Below are positions 1 through 5,373 of a DNA stretch of 7,428 bases, piece by piece (the stretch's first letter is position 1; each line of letters opens with the position of its first letter). Where the stretch lies: NCBI GenBank assembly GCA_025457805.1, contig JALOTR010000119.1:1-7428 (forward strand), read 5' to 3'. The notes under the pieces are model-generated. The model saw only the letters and a program-made list of their open reading frames with translations, made no database searches and was not told the DNA's origin. Origin of the DNA: Akkermansiaceae bacterium. GTDB lineage: Bacteria > Verrucomicrobiota > Verrucomicrobiia > Verrucomicrobiales > Akkermansiaceae. The translations under genes were made by a program, and so were the position numbers.

Positions 1-53
1 ACGCATTTGATCATCGAGTCTTCTACTTCGAGGATTTCTTCGTCCGGGTCCAT
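1..53 (-). CDS. frr: Ribosome recycling factor, N-terminal fragment (5' end only)
   Basis: Ribosome recycling factor acts with EF-G to split the post-termination ribosome. Only the first 17 codons are in the window: an ATG at 53-51 reads MDPDEEILEVEDSMIKC and stays open to the window edge. The acidic start followed by a helix resembles the N-terminus of RRF (E. coli has a DxxxxxEVRMDK pattern at the same place). Its position just downstream of pyrH on the same strand is the standard pyrH-frr order, which is the main support. The leader between the pyrH stop and this ATG is 48 nt, has no clear Shine-Dalgarno, and is mostly a 7-bp tandem array. The call rests on synteny plus a short match, so another short acidic protein cannot be excluded. 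Confidence 0.68.
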   Translation of the reverse strand, partial: MDPDEEILEVEDSMIKC

Positions 54-61
54 GGGTTGGA

Positions 62-96
62 AAATTTGAAATTTGAAATCTGAAATTTGAAATTCG
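62..96 (-). repeat. Heptanucleotide tandem array, CAAATTT unit, in the frr leader
   Basis: Five 7-bp units lie head to tail (plus strand AAATTTG, AAATTTG, AAATCTG, AAATTTG, AAATTCG). Three are identical and two differ at one base. Read on the frr strand the unit is CAAATTT with one CAGATTT variant. The array fills most of the 48-nt pyrH-frr spacer and ends 8 nt before the frr ATG. It is much more AT-rich than the surrounding genes. A related CAGATTT array precedes the gene at 2650. Function unknown. Confidence 0.85.
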
Positions 97-101
97 AAGG
101 A

Positions 102-839
102 TTACTCGCCGTGAACGAGAGTGCCGATCGGTTGGCCGCGCAAGGCGTGGGAGAGATTTCCTTCCGGGGCTAAATCGAAAATGATGATCGGAATGTGATT
201 GTCCATGCACAAACTGAAGGCCGTGGTGTCCATCACGTTGAGGCGCTTGGAAATGCACTCGTGGAAGGTGACGGTCTCGTAGCGCACGGCATCCGGATTC
301 TTGCGCGGATCCGAATCATACACGCCATCGACCTGAGTCGCTTTCAGGATCACATCGGCTCCCATTTCGCTGGCGCGCAGGGCGGCGGTGGTGTCCGTGG
401 AGAAGAAGGGATTGCCGGTGCCGGCGGCGAAAATGACCACCTTGCCCTCATCGAGTTGGCGCTCGGCTTTGCGGCGGATGAAAGTTTCCGCGACGTTTTT
501 CATCTCGATGGCCGACTGCACCACACAACTGACACCCTGGTGCTGAAGCGCACCTTCGAGAGCGAGGGCGTTCATCACGGTGGCGAGCATGCCGACGTAA
601 TCCGCGGTGGCGCGGTCCATGCCACGGGCGGAGGCGCTGGCACCGCGCCAGAAATTTCCACCACCCACCACCACGCCGAGTTGGAGGCCGGAGTCCACAG
701 CTTCGCGGATTTCCAGGGCGATGCGTTCGACGATTTCCGGCGAAATGTTGTCCCGGGAATTCGCCCCTCGCAGGGCCTCTCCGCTGAGTTTGAGAATGGC
801 GCGCTTGAAGGGACGGGGATCTTTGGGACGTTGGGGCAT
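102..839 (-). CDS. pyrH: UMP kinase (uridylate kinase)
   Basis: Hexameric cytoplasmic bacterial UMP kinase of the amino-acid-kinase fold; it phosphorylates UMP to UDP with ATP, the first committed step to UTP and CTP. With the ATG at 839 the protein has 245 residues (E. coli about 241). Family landmarks in order: ILKLSGEAL (15-23, phosphate-binding lysine), [12 protein letters not shown] (55-66, glycine-rich loop), [16 protein letters not shown] (79-94), [20 protein letters not shown] (137-156, nucleotide region), [15 protein letters not shown] (164-178), and a C-terminal [15 protein letters not shown] (200-214). The frame can be extended to a TTG at 893, but the added 18 residues match nothing in the family, so the ATG is preferred although no good Shine-Dalgarno precedes it. 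It lies 63 nt after the secreted-protein gene and 48 nt before frr, probably one transcript. tsf, often found next to pyrH, is not upstream here. Confidence 0.97.
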   Translation of the reverse strand: MPQRPKDPRPFKRAILKLSGEALRGANSRDNISPEIVERIALEIREAVDSGLQLGVVVGGGNFWRGASASARGMDRATADYVGMLATVMNALALEGALQHQGVSCVVQSAIEMKNVAETFIRRKAERQLDEGKVVIFAAGTGNPFFSTDTTAALRASEMGADVILKATQVDGVYDSDPRKNPDAVRYETVTFHECISKRLNVMDTTAFSLCMDNHIPIIIFDLAPEGNLSHALRGQPIGTLVHGE

Positions 840-902
840 GCTGGCTAGGGGCTGCGGAATGAAAGCGGAATCCCCCCCGATTTGAAAAGGCAAAACACGG
901 AA

Positions 903-1466
903 TCAATTTTCCGGCGGCGCATCCCCCACGGTGAAGCGGGCACCGAGGTCCTTGAGGTTTGCCCGGCTCTCGTCCGCGCCCTCAATGACCAGCGTCACGG
1001 CGAGCGGCTGCGTTTGCGGGGCCTGATAGGCTTCGAGCGTCTTGCGCAGCGCGACGATCGCCAGTTTGAGGATCTGCCGGGCGGTGAGGTCGATTTCCGT
1101 CGGGATGGCCATTTGCGCCACGTCGAGCCGCACAATCAGGCCCTCGGTGGTCATTTCCCCGCTGATGCCAATGTTGCAGATCACCAGCAAATTGGCCTCC
1201 TGGACCTTGTAATTCGGATTGTTGGTGGGCACCAGATGCGGGCTGCGGATGGCATCCACGAGCACCTCGGGAAAGGCCCCGGTCATGGCCATCGGGCGGG
1301 ACATCACGCAGGCTTGCAGGGCTTCGCCGGTATCGGAAATCGCCTCATCGCCATCCGTGCCATGCAGGCTGAGTGGCTCGAAAACCGGCACCACCATGAT
1401 CGTGGTTGCCTGCGCACCGACCCAGCCGAGCCATGCCACCATCATTGCCGCCAAGAGCGTTTTCAT
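903..1466 (-). CDS. Secreted or periplasmic protein of unknown function (187 aa)
   Basis: Not recognised. The open frame runs back to 1700, but the ATG at 1466 starts a textbook signal peptide: MKTLL, a hydrophobic stretch to about residue 17, and a VGAQA-like signal-peptidase-I site near residue 20. The upstream extension would run into kdsD on the other strand, so the short form is chosen. The mature part (about 167 residues) mixes short beta-like stretches (TIMVVPVFEPLSL at 22-34, EANLLVICNIGISG at 90-103, TEGLIVRLDV at 107-116, PLAVTLVIEGA at 154-164) with one amphipathic helix (LTARQILKLAIVALRKTLEAY at about 127-147). It has two cysteines (53 and 97) that could pair in the periplasm; there is no lipobox. 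It is divergent from kdsD and lies 63 nt upstream of pyrH. Role unknown; a periplasmic or surface protein is an inference from the signal peptide. Confidence 0.8.
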   Translation of the reverse strand: MKTLLAAMMVAWLGWVGAQATTIMVVPVFEPLSLHGTDGDEAISDTGEALQACVMSRPMAMTGAFPEVLVDAIRSPHLVPTNNPNYKVQEANLLVICNIGISGEMTTEGLIVRLDVAQMAIPTEIDLTARQILKLAIVALRKTLEAYQAPQTQPLAVTLVIEGADESRANLKDLGARFTVGDAPPEN

Positions 1467-1528
1467 GGCAGGAATCTGCCAGAAACTCCACGGAATGCGA
1501 GGCGAATTCCCGCCACCCGGGCCATGCC

Positions 1529-1568
1529 CGCGACAATTCTTGTGACGGCCGTCACGAGAATTGTCGCG
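1529..1568. promoter_or_regulatory. 40-bp near-perfect palindrome in a divergent promoter region, CRP-like core
   Basis: The left arm CGCGACAATTCTTGTGACGG (1529-1548) is followed with no spacer by its reverse complement (1549-1568); 19 of 20 positions pair, and the odd one (1541/1556) is T opposite G. Its centre (1548.5) is about 82 bp from both flanking start codons (1466 minus, 1630 plus). The inner part, TGTGA (1541-1545), six bases, TCACG (1552-1556), matches the CRP-family pattern TGTGA-N6-TCACA at nine of ten bases. This suggests an operator for a dimeric regulator serving both genes. A dispersed palindromic repeat is the main alternative. No convincing -35/-10 pair was seen near it. 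Confidence 0.6.
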
Positions 1569-1587
1569 TCGCTCGGTTTCCTCCGGG

Positions 1588-1620
1588 TCCGCGCTTGCAA
1601 AGCGGCTCGCTCCGCGCTTG
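1588..1620 (+). repeat. Short direct repeat TCCGCGCTTG in the kdsD leader
   Basis: TCCGCGCTTG occurs at 1588-1597 and again at 1611-1620, a 23-bp step, ending 9 nt before the kdsD ATG. It could be a paired binding site or a chance duplication in GC-rich DNA. Nothing else supports a function. Confidence 0.3.
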
Positions 1621-1629
1621 TCATGGCGC

Positions 1630-2601
1630 ATGGAAAATTTGGCCAAGGCACGCTTTGTGATCGAAACGGAAATCGAGGGCCTGCGCCGCATGTCGAGCAA
1701 CCTGGACGGCCAATTCGTCGAAGCCGTCCGGATCCTCCATCACACGCTCGACAACCGCGGCAAGATCGTGGTCGTGGGTGTGGGGAAATCCGGAAACATC
1801 GGCCACAAAATCGCCGCCACGCTCAACTCCACCGGCGGCACGGCGGTGGTGCTGGATTCGCAGAACGCACTTCACGGCGATCTCGGCCTGCTTTCCGATG
1901 GCGATGCGGTGCTCGCGCTTTCCTACTCGGGCGAGACCCGCGAGTTGTTGGATCTCCTGCCTTTCATCAAGCGCTTCGACGTCAAAGTCATCGCCCTCAC
2001 CGGCAAGCCAAGTTCCACCTTGGCGCGGCTGAGCGAGGTGACCTTGGACACCTCGGTGGCGCGCGAGGCCTGCCCGCTCAATCTGGCTCCCACGTCCTCC
2101 TCCACGGCGATGCTGGTGATGGGCGATGCGCTGGCGATGGTCCTGCTGGAGTCGCGCGGATTTACCGAAGAGGACTTCGCCCGCTTTCATCCTGGCGGCT
2201 CGCTCGGGCGGGCGCTGCTCACCCGGGTCTCGGACATCATGCGCTCCGATCTCGAACTCCCCACCGTGGATGAATCGGCGGATGTGTTCGAAGCACTGGA
2301 TGCGATGAACCGCGTCCGTGCCGGGGCGTGTTTGATCCTCGATGCCCAAGGCGGACTGGCAGGGATTTTCACCCACGGCGACTTTGCCCGTGGCTTCCGG
2401 GCGGATCCCTTGCTGGGGGAAAAACCGGTGGCCGGGCTCATGACCCGCAAGCCGATCACCGTGCAATCGGATGCACTCGCCGTGGAGGTTCTCAAAACCC
2501 TCGGCAAAAACCGCATCGATGACATCGTGGTGCTCAACTCAGGTGGCAAACCCGTGGGACTGATCGATACGCAGGATCTCGCCAGATTGAAGATCGTGTG
2601 A
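1630..2601 (+). CDS. kdsD: D-arabinose 5-phosphate isomerase (KdsD/KpsF/GutQ family)
   Basis: Cytoplasmic enzyme that converts D-ribulose 5-phosphate to D-arabinose 5-phosphate, the first step to Kdo, the inner-core sugar of LPS. From the ATG at 1630 it has 323 residues (E. coli KdsD 328). An N-terminal SIS domain (about 30-175) carries GVGKSGNIG (50-58), LSYSGETREL (97-107) and EACPLNLAPTSSSTA (146-160), followed by the family signature FHPGGSLG (186-193). Two C-terminal CBS domains follow (about 204-260 and 268-323). The four residues reported as important in E. coli KdsD (Lys59, Glu111, Glu152, His193) all fall at a constant offset as Lys53, Glu105, Glu146 and His187, so it should be active. 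A TTG at 1561 would add 23 unlikely residues and place the start inside the palindrome; it was rejected. The metallo-hydrolase gene follows 48 nt downstream. Capsule-type KpsF or GutQ paralogues are alternatives, but no capsule or sorbitol genes are nearby. Confidence 0.94.
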   Translation: MENLAKARFVIETEIEGLRRMSSNLDGQFVEAVRILHHTLDNRGKIVVVGVGKSGNIGHKIAATLNSTGGTAVVLDSQNALHGDLGLLSDGDAVLALSYSGETRELLDLLPFIKRFDVKVIALTGKPSSTLARLSEVTLDTSVAREACPLNLAPTSSSTAMLVMGDALAMVLLESRGFTEEDFARFHPGGSLGRALLTRVSDIMRSDLELPTVDESADVFEALDAMNRVRAGACLILDAQGGLAGIFTHGDFARGFRADPLLGEKPVAGLMTRKPITVQSDALAVEVLKTLGKNRIDDIVVLNSGGKPVGLIDTQDLARLKIV

Positions 2602-2613
2602 GGGGGGGCTCGG

Positions 2614-2645
2614 TTATCAGTTATCAGATTTCAGATTTCAGATTT
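2614..2645 (+). repeat. Heptanucleotide tandem array, (TTATCAG)2(ATTTCAG)2ATTT
   Basis: Four complete 7-bp units plus four bases fill the kdsD/metallo-hydrolase spacer: two TTATCAG, two ATTTCAG and a final ATTT. They run almost into the start codon at 2650. Read in the downstream gene's direction the unit is CAGATTT, which also occurs in the frr-leader array. No Shine-Dalgarno is visible, so the array makes up nearly the whole leader of the next gene. Function unknown. Confidence 0.85.
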
Positions 2646-2649
2646 ATAT

Positions 2650-3258
2650 ATGAAGATTACTCCATACACAGGTGGGTTTGTGCAGACGAATGGTTATCTG
2701 GTGGAAACGCCGGATGGCAATTTCCTGATTGATGCACCGGAGGGAGTGGCGGAGTGGGTTGAGGGAAAAGGCGTGCGTGTGGATGATGTGTTGCTGACGC
2801 ATCAGCACTACGATCATGTCATGGACGCGGCAGCTCTCAAGGCAGGCGGAGCACGGCTGCATGCGTATGCGCCGTATTCCACGGAGCTGACGCTGGAGAC
2901 TGCCGTCCGCGCGATGGGCATGCCGATTTCGGTGCTGCCCTATGAGATCGATGCCTTGCTCGATGTCGCGCAGCCATTGAAATTGGCAGGCATGGAAATC
3001 CGCATGGCCCATGTGCCGGGGCATGCCACGGATGGAGTGATCTTTTATCTAACAGATGCCGGCCTGGTGTTTTCCGGCGATACCTTGTTCGCGGGTTCGA
3101 TCGGTCGCACGGACCTTCCGGGTGGCAGCACGAAGCAGTTGTTGGAAGGCATCGACCAACATCTCATGTCATTGCCGTCCGAAACCCGTGTCCTGTCCGG
3201 TCACGGACCTGCCACCACGATCGGGCGTGAGGCGGCGGGAAATCCGTATCTTGAGTAA
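2650..3258 (+). CDS. Metallo-beta-lactamase-fold hydrolase, glyoxalase II-like (YcbL type)
   Basis: A 202-residue single-domain MBL-fold hydrolase, probably cytoplasmic (no signal peptide). The dinuclear-metal ligands are all visible: HQHYDH at 51-56 (His51, His53, Asp55, His56), His125 in HVPGHATDGV, Asp144 in FSGDTLFAGSIGRTDLPGG, and His185 in LSGHGPATTIG. FSGDTLF...GRTDLPGG and SGHGP.T..G.E...NP are typical of the GloB-like branch that hydrolyses thioesters such as S-lactoylglutathione. The protein is shorter than classical glyoxalase II (about 250) and lacks its C-terminal helical substrate domain, as in the compact YcbL type, so the substrate cannot be named. Persulfide dioxygenase is less likely. 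It could be co-transcribed with kdsD (48 nt, no hairpin terminator between). Its stop is 3 nt from the stop of the convergent gene at 3262. Confidence 0.9.
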   Translation: MKITPYTGGFVQTNGYLVETPDGNFLIDAPEGVAEWVEGKGVRVDDVLLTHQHYDHVMDAAALKAGGARLHAYAPYSTELTLETAVRAMGMPISVLPYEIDALLDVAQPLKLAGMEIRMAHVPGHATDGVIFYLTDAGLVFSGDTLFAGSIGRTDLPGGSTKQLLEGIDQHLMSLPSETRVLSGHGPATTIGREAAGNPYLE

Positions 3259-3261
3259 GAC

Positions 3262-3780
3262 TCAGATCTGGTTGCCGGCATCCTCACCCACGATCACTGC
3301 GGATTGTGGCGATTGGGAATTTCCCAAACCGGGAATCACGCGGCGCACCAGTTTCTTGAGACCGGACTCCGCGGAATCGACTTCCGCCTCACCTTGGCGG
3401 AGGGCTTTTTCCCATGCCGGAGCGAAACCGGGGGCTTGTTCGCGCATCGTGCGGATGGCGATTTCGTAGATGTGGAGTTGGCGTTGCTCGGCGCGGCCGG
3501 GCTTGCTTTGGAGGGCGGCGTTGTTCACGCGCAGCGTTTCGTTTTGCAGGCGCAGCGATTTCAGCTCCTCTTCGAGGGCGGCATTGCCGGTGGCGTTGAT
3601 CTTGAGCTGGGTGTTGAGATGGCCTTGGAGCTCCTTGATTTCCGTTTCCACGCGCTTCAATTCCCGCGCGGCCTGGCGGCGGGCGGTGAAGGCGGATTTC
3701 CAGATGAAACCAGCCACCAGTAGGCCCAACAGGAGGCCCCAGGTGAACGGATTTTGGAGGGCGGCATTGAGAAATTCCAT
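3262..3780 (-). CDS. Membrane-anchored coiled-coil protein of unknown function (172 aa)
   Basis: No family recognised. The N-terminus (MEFLNAALQNPFTWG, then a hydrophobic stretch at about 13-27 ending in WKSAF) forms one membrane segment followed by a basic RRQAARELKR patch, suggesting a bitopic protein with its bulk in the cytoplasm by the positive-inside rule. Residues about 36-92 are a predicted coiled coil rich in Glu, Leu and Lys (ELKRVETEIKELQGHLNTQL, AALEEELKSLRLQNETLRVN). A second, mainly helical part at about 97-147 (QRQLHIYEIAIRTMREQAPG, PAWEKALRQGEAEV) is followed by a short flexible tail. It lies 35 nt downstream of the OmpH/Skp-like gene on the same strand, so an envelope-related role is plausible but is inference only. 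The stop is 3 nt from the stop of the convergent hydrolase. Confidence 0.85.
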   Translation of the reverse strand: MEFLNAALQNPFTWGLLLGLLVAGFIWKSAFTARRQAARELKRVETEIKELQGHLNTQLKINATGNAALEEELKSLRLQNETLRVNNAALQSKPGRAEQRQLHIYEIAIRTMREQAPGFAPAWEKALRQGEAEVDSAESGLKKLVRRVIPGLGNSQSPQSAVIVGEDAGNQI

Positions 3781-3815
3781 GGGAGTGGTGAGTGGGAAAA
3801 GTGGGTGGGAGAAAT

Positions 3816-4466
3816 TCAGGGTTTCTTCGGCGATGCCTGCGAAGTGGCGGCAGGAGCCGGGGCAGGGGAGTCTTCGCTCTCTTTTTCCTTCTCAGGAACG
3901 GAGGGCTCGCCAGCATCCTTGAGGGCAGCCTTGATCGTATCCGTGATGTCCGGAGCGGTTTTGCTGTAGAGCACGAAGGGGACGGAGGTGTTGGTGTGCC
4001 CGGAGCTGTCGAACACGATCTCATAGCCCTGCTCCTTGGCGATTTTTTGGGAAATCTCAGTGATTTTCCCAAGCGAAGCCCGCATCCCGGCGACCATCTT
4101 CTTGTTGATGAGTTTTTCCTGCTCGGTGCGGTAGCTTTCGAATTCTTTCTGCAGCGTCTGGGCTTCCTGGCGCTTGATTTCGTAGTTCCGCGCCAGTTTT
4201 TTGCCGGTGGCGTCGTCGAGCGGGTTGTTTTTGTCGGAAAGGCGGGATTGGAGGCCTTGGAGTTCGTTGATGATTTTCCGGAGTTCTTCCGCCCGGGCAT
4301 CCTTCATGATCGCATCGCGCTCCTGCTTGATTTCAGCTTGGCGGGTGGCGGTGGAAACGAGCTGGGAGTAAACATCCTTCACCCGGACCAGGGCAAAACG
4401 CGGTGCCGCGGATGCGGTCAGCATGGTGGCGGCCAATGTAAGCGCGATGGGGAGGAAGCGGTTCAT
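3816..4466 (-). CDS. OmpH/Skp-family periplasmic chaperone-like protein
   Basis: The Skp/OmpH family are periplasmic trimers whose long helical arms cradle unfolded outer-membrane proteins on their way to the BAM complex. This 216-residue protein has a signal peptide (MNRFLPIALTLAATMLTASA, cleavage near 20-21). A beta-strand start follows (RFALVRVKDVYSQL, 23-36, at the place of the family's AYVDMxRV strand). Then comes a long charged helical region (about 38-148) with many Lys, Glu and Gln. The closing segment IAKEQGYEIVFDSSG...PFVLYSKTAPDITDTI (142-178) matches the family's C-terminal pattern of Gly-Tyr-x-hydrophobic-Val followed by D-I-T-D. Unlike E. coli Skp (161 aa) it carries a Pro/Ala/Glu-rich tail (188-216), probably disordered. 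No bamA or lpx genes are adjacent in the window. The coiled-coil protein gene follows after 35 nt. Confidence 0.88.
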   Translation of the reverse strand: MNRFLPIALTLAATMLTASAAPRFALVRVKDVYSQLVSTATRQAEIKQERDAIMKDARAEELRKIINELQGLQSRLSDKNNPLDDATGKKLARNYEIKRQEAQTLQKEFESYRTEQEKLINKKMVAGMRASLGKITEISQKIAKEQGYEIVFDSSGHTNTSVPFVLYSKTAPDITDTIKAALKDAGEPSVPEKEKESEDSPAPAPAATSQASPKKP

Positions 4467-4525
4467 GTGCCCGTGAAAGCTGCCCCAGAATCGCCCCCCT
4501 GTCGATACCGGATGCGTGGAGTGCT

Positions 4526-4635
4526 GCAGCCTGCTGCCGCTTTGAATAGCCAGCCTGCTGGCAAGGATTCGAAATCTCCGCTAGCCCTGTGACTCGCAGC
4601 AGGCTGCGAACCCGAAAGCTACAGCTGGCTGTAGC
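4526..4635. repeat. Cluster of four short hairpins with a CAG-NNNN-CTG core (REP-like)
   Basis: Four perfect short stem-loops lie within 110 bp of the 229-bp gap 4467-4695: GCAG/CTGC (4526-4537), GCCAG/CTGGC (4549-4562), TCGCAG/CTGCGA (4594-4609) and GCTACAG/CTGTAGC (4618-4635). Each has a 4-base loop (CCTG, CCTG, CAGG, CTGG) and each stem closes with CAG/CTG. Outer stem bases differ between copies but remain paired. This resembles REP/BIME-type palindromic repeats. On the minus strand the hairpin at 4635-4618 is followed by TTTCGGG, so it may also end the transcript of the gene at 4696-5037. No coding sequence was recognised in this gap. Confidence 0.65.
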
Positions 4636-4695
4636 AGTCCAAGGCCACGGCCACGTCTCCTCACTGTGACTTGATCTCTGCGTCGGAGGCCCCGA

Positions 4696-5037
4696 TCACT
4701 TGTCCCTCTTGAAACGGAGCACGCGTTCGCCTTCGCGGGAATAGTCAAGGCGGTCGCGGGCTTGGATTTCGAGATAGGCGGGATCTTCGCGGAGGGCGCG
4801 GAGTTCGATGCGGCGGTGGTCGCGCTCGGCCGTGACGGCGCGTTCGCGTTCGCGGGCAAGGGTCAGTTTGGCTTCAAGCTTGTCGAGGGCCCGGCGCTGG
4901 GGAAATGCGGTGGCCACGACCACGAACCCGAGCGAGAGGCAGCAGGCAAGGAGCGCAAGCTTGCCCGCGCCCTGGATGAACCGCGTGCGGGCCTCCAGAC
5001 GCGTCAATTTCTCCGCTTCCATGCGTTTTTTCGACAT
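4696..5037 (-). CDS. FtsB/DivIC-family septum formation initiator
   Basis: Small bitopic membrane proteins of this family (FtsB in Gram-negatives, DivIC in Gram-positives) link FtsL and FtsQ in the divisome. The 113-residue protein has a basic cytoplasmic N-terminus (MSKKRMEAEKLTRLEARTRF), one membrane helix (about 26-45, LALLACCLSLGFVVVATAF), then a coiled coil in the periplasm (about 49-83). The C-terminal signature DPAYLEIQARDRLDYSREGE (85-104) matches the family's D-P-x-Y-x-E-x-x-A-R-x-x-L-x-Y-x-x-x-G-E pattern. Length and order agree with the family (E. coli FtsB 103 aa). The ATG at 5037 is directly preceded by AGAGG, too close for a normal Shine-Dalgarno; Met6 is an alternative start. 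Hairpin repeats lie downstream and a candidate promoter upstream. No ftsL or ftsQ adjoins it. Confidence 0.87.
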   Translation of the reverse strand: MSKKRMEAEKLTRLEARTRFIQGAGKLALLACCLSLGFVVVATAFPQRRALDKLEAKLTLARERERAVTAERDHRRIELRALREDPAYLEIQARDRLDYSREGERVLRFKRDK

Positions 5038-5047
5038 CCTCTGAGGG

Positions 5048-5085
5048 GAGAAATCCCTAATGAGCGGGAAATGTCAAGATTTCTC
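5048..5085 (-). promoter_or_regulatory. Candidate promoter (-35 TTGACA) framed by an 8-bp inverted repeat, upstream of the FtsB-like gene
   Basis: On the minus strand a consensus -35 box TTGACA lies at 5077-5072, 35 nt upstream of the gene start at 5037. At 17-bp spacing the -10 would be ATTTCT (5054-5049), a poor match, so sigma-70 use is uncertain. A perfect inverted repeat, GAGAAATC (5048-5055) and GATTTCTC (5078-5085), brackets the -35 box and spacer, as an operator might. It is the only consensus -35 hexamer I noticed just upstream of a gene in the window. Confidence 0.4.
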
Positions 5086-5143
5086 AAGGATTGAGCCAGG
5101 GTCATTCCATCAGGGAGGGCGTGTGCTTAAATCGAAAATAGGA

Positions 5144-5284
5144 ACCACAGATTACACGGATTACACGGATTGGATTGGGACGAAGATTCTGAAAAACCCA
5201 AAAACCAGCCTTTGGTGACGGCTTGCGTATGATCTGAAACAGGATTCCCTTCTGAAAATCCGCGGAATCTGTGCAATCCGTGGT
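5144..5284. repeat. 141-bp intergenic element with 26-bp imperfect terminal inverted repeats
   Basis: Left arm 5144-5169 begins ACCACAGATTACACGGATT and the right arm 5259-5284 is its inverted counterpart; 21 of 26 positions match. The left arm contains a 9-bp tandem duplication, GATTACACG twice then GATT. The interior is AT-richer than the genes and has no convincing coding content; a minus-strand frame across it is incidental. The structure fits a small non-autonomous element or dispersed intergenic repeat. It takes up most of the 336-bp stretch 5038-5373; the rest holds the candidate promoter and no gene that I can see. Confidence 0.65.
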
Positions 5285-5373
5285 CAAAAAATGCCTCATT
5301 ATTCCTGAATCAGCCGCCCTGTGGAATGAGCTCATCACTTGACCCATTCGGCAGTAGGGGCAAGGTTCCCGCC

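Noticed and set aside
62..96. Heptamer arrays considered as CRISPR
   Set aside because: Units are 7 bp, directly adjacent with no spacers, and no cas genes are present.
840..893. Longer pyrH using a TTG start
   Set aside because: The 18 extra residues have no counterpart in UMP kinases and the ATG at 839 gives the normal length.
1561..1629. Longer kdsD using a TTG start
   Set aside because: It would start within the palindrome and add 23 residues unlike the family N-terminus; the ATG at 1630 fits the length and residue offsets of KdsD.
882..2273. A 463-codon plus-strand open frame
   Set aside because: It runs antisense to the secreted-protein gene and then out of frame through kdsD, both of which have clear protein features. 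Its product is Arg/His/Gly-rich with no motif, as expected for a shadow frame in GC-rich DNA.
5285..5335. Imperfect inverted repeat CTCATT...ATTCC with GGAATGAG as a terminator
   Set aside because: The stem needs a bulge, there is no T-run, and no gene ends there on either strand.
5102..5347. An 81-codon minus-strand frame over the inverted-repeat element
   Set aside because: Most of it is the translated repeat arms, the GC-ending codon bias of real genes here is absent, and the product shows no domain.
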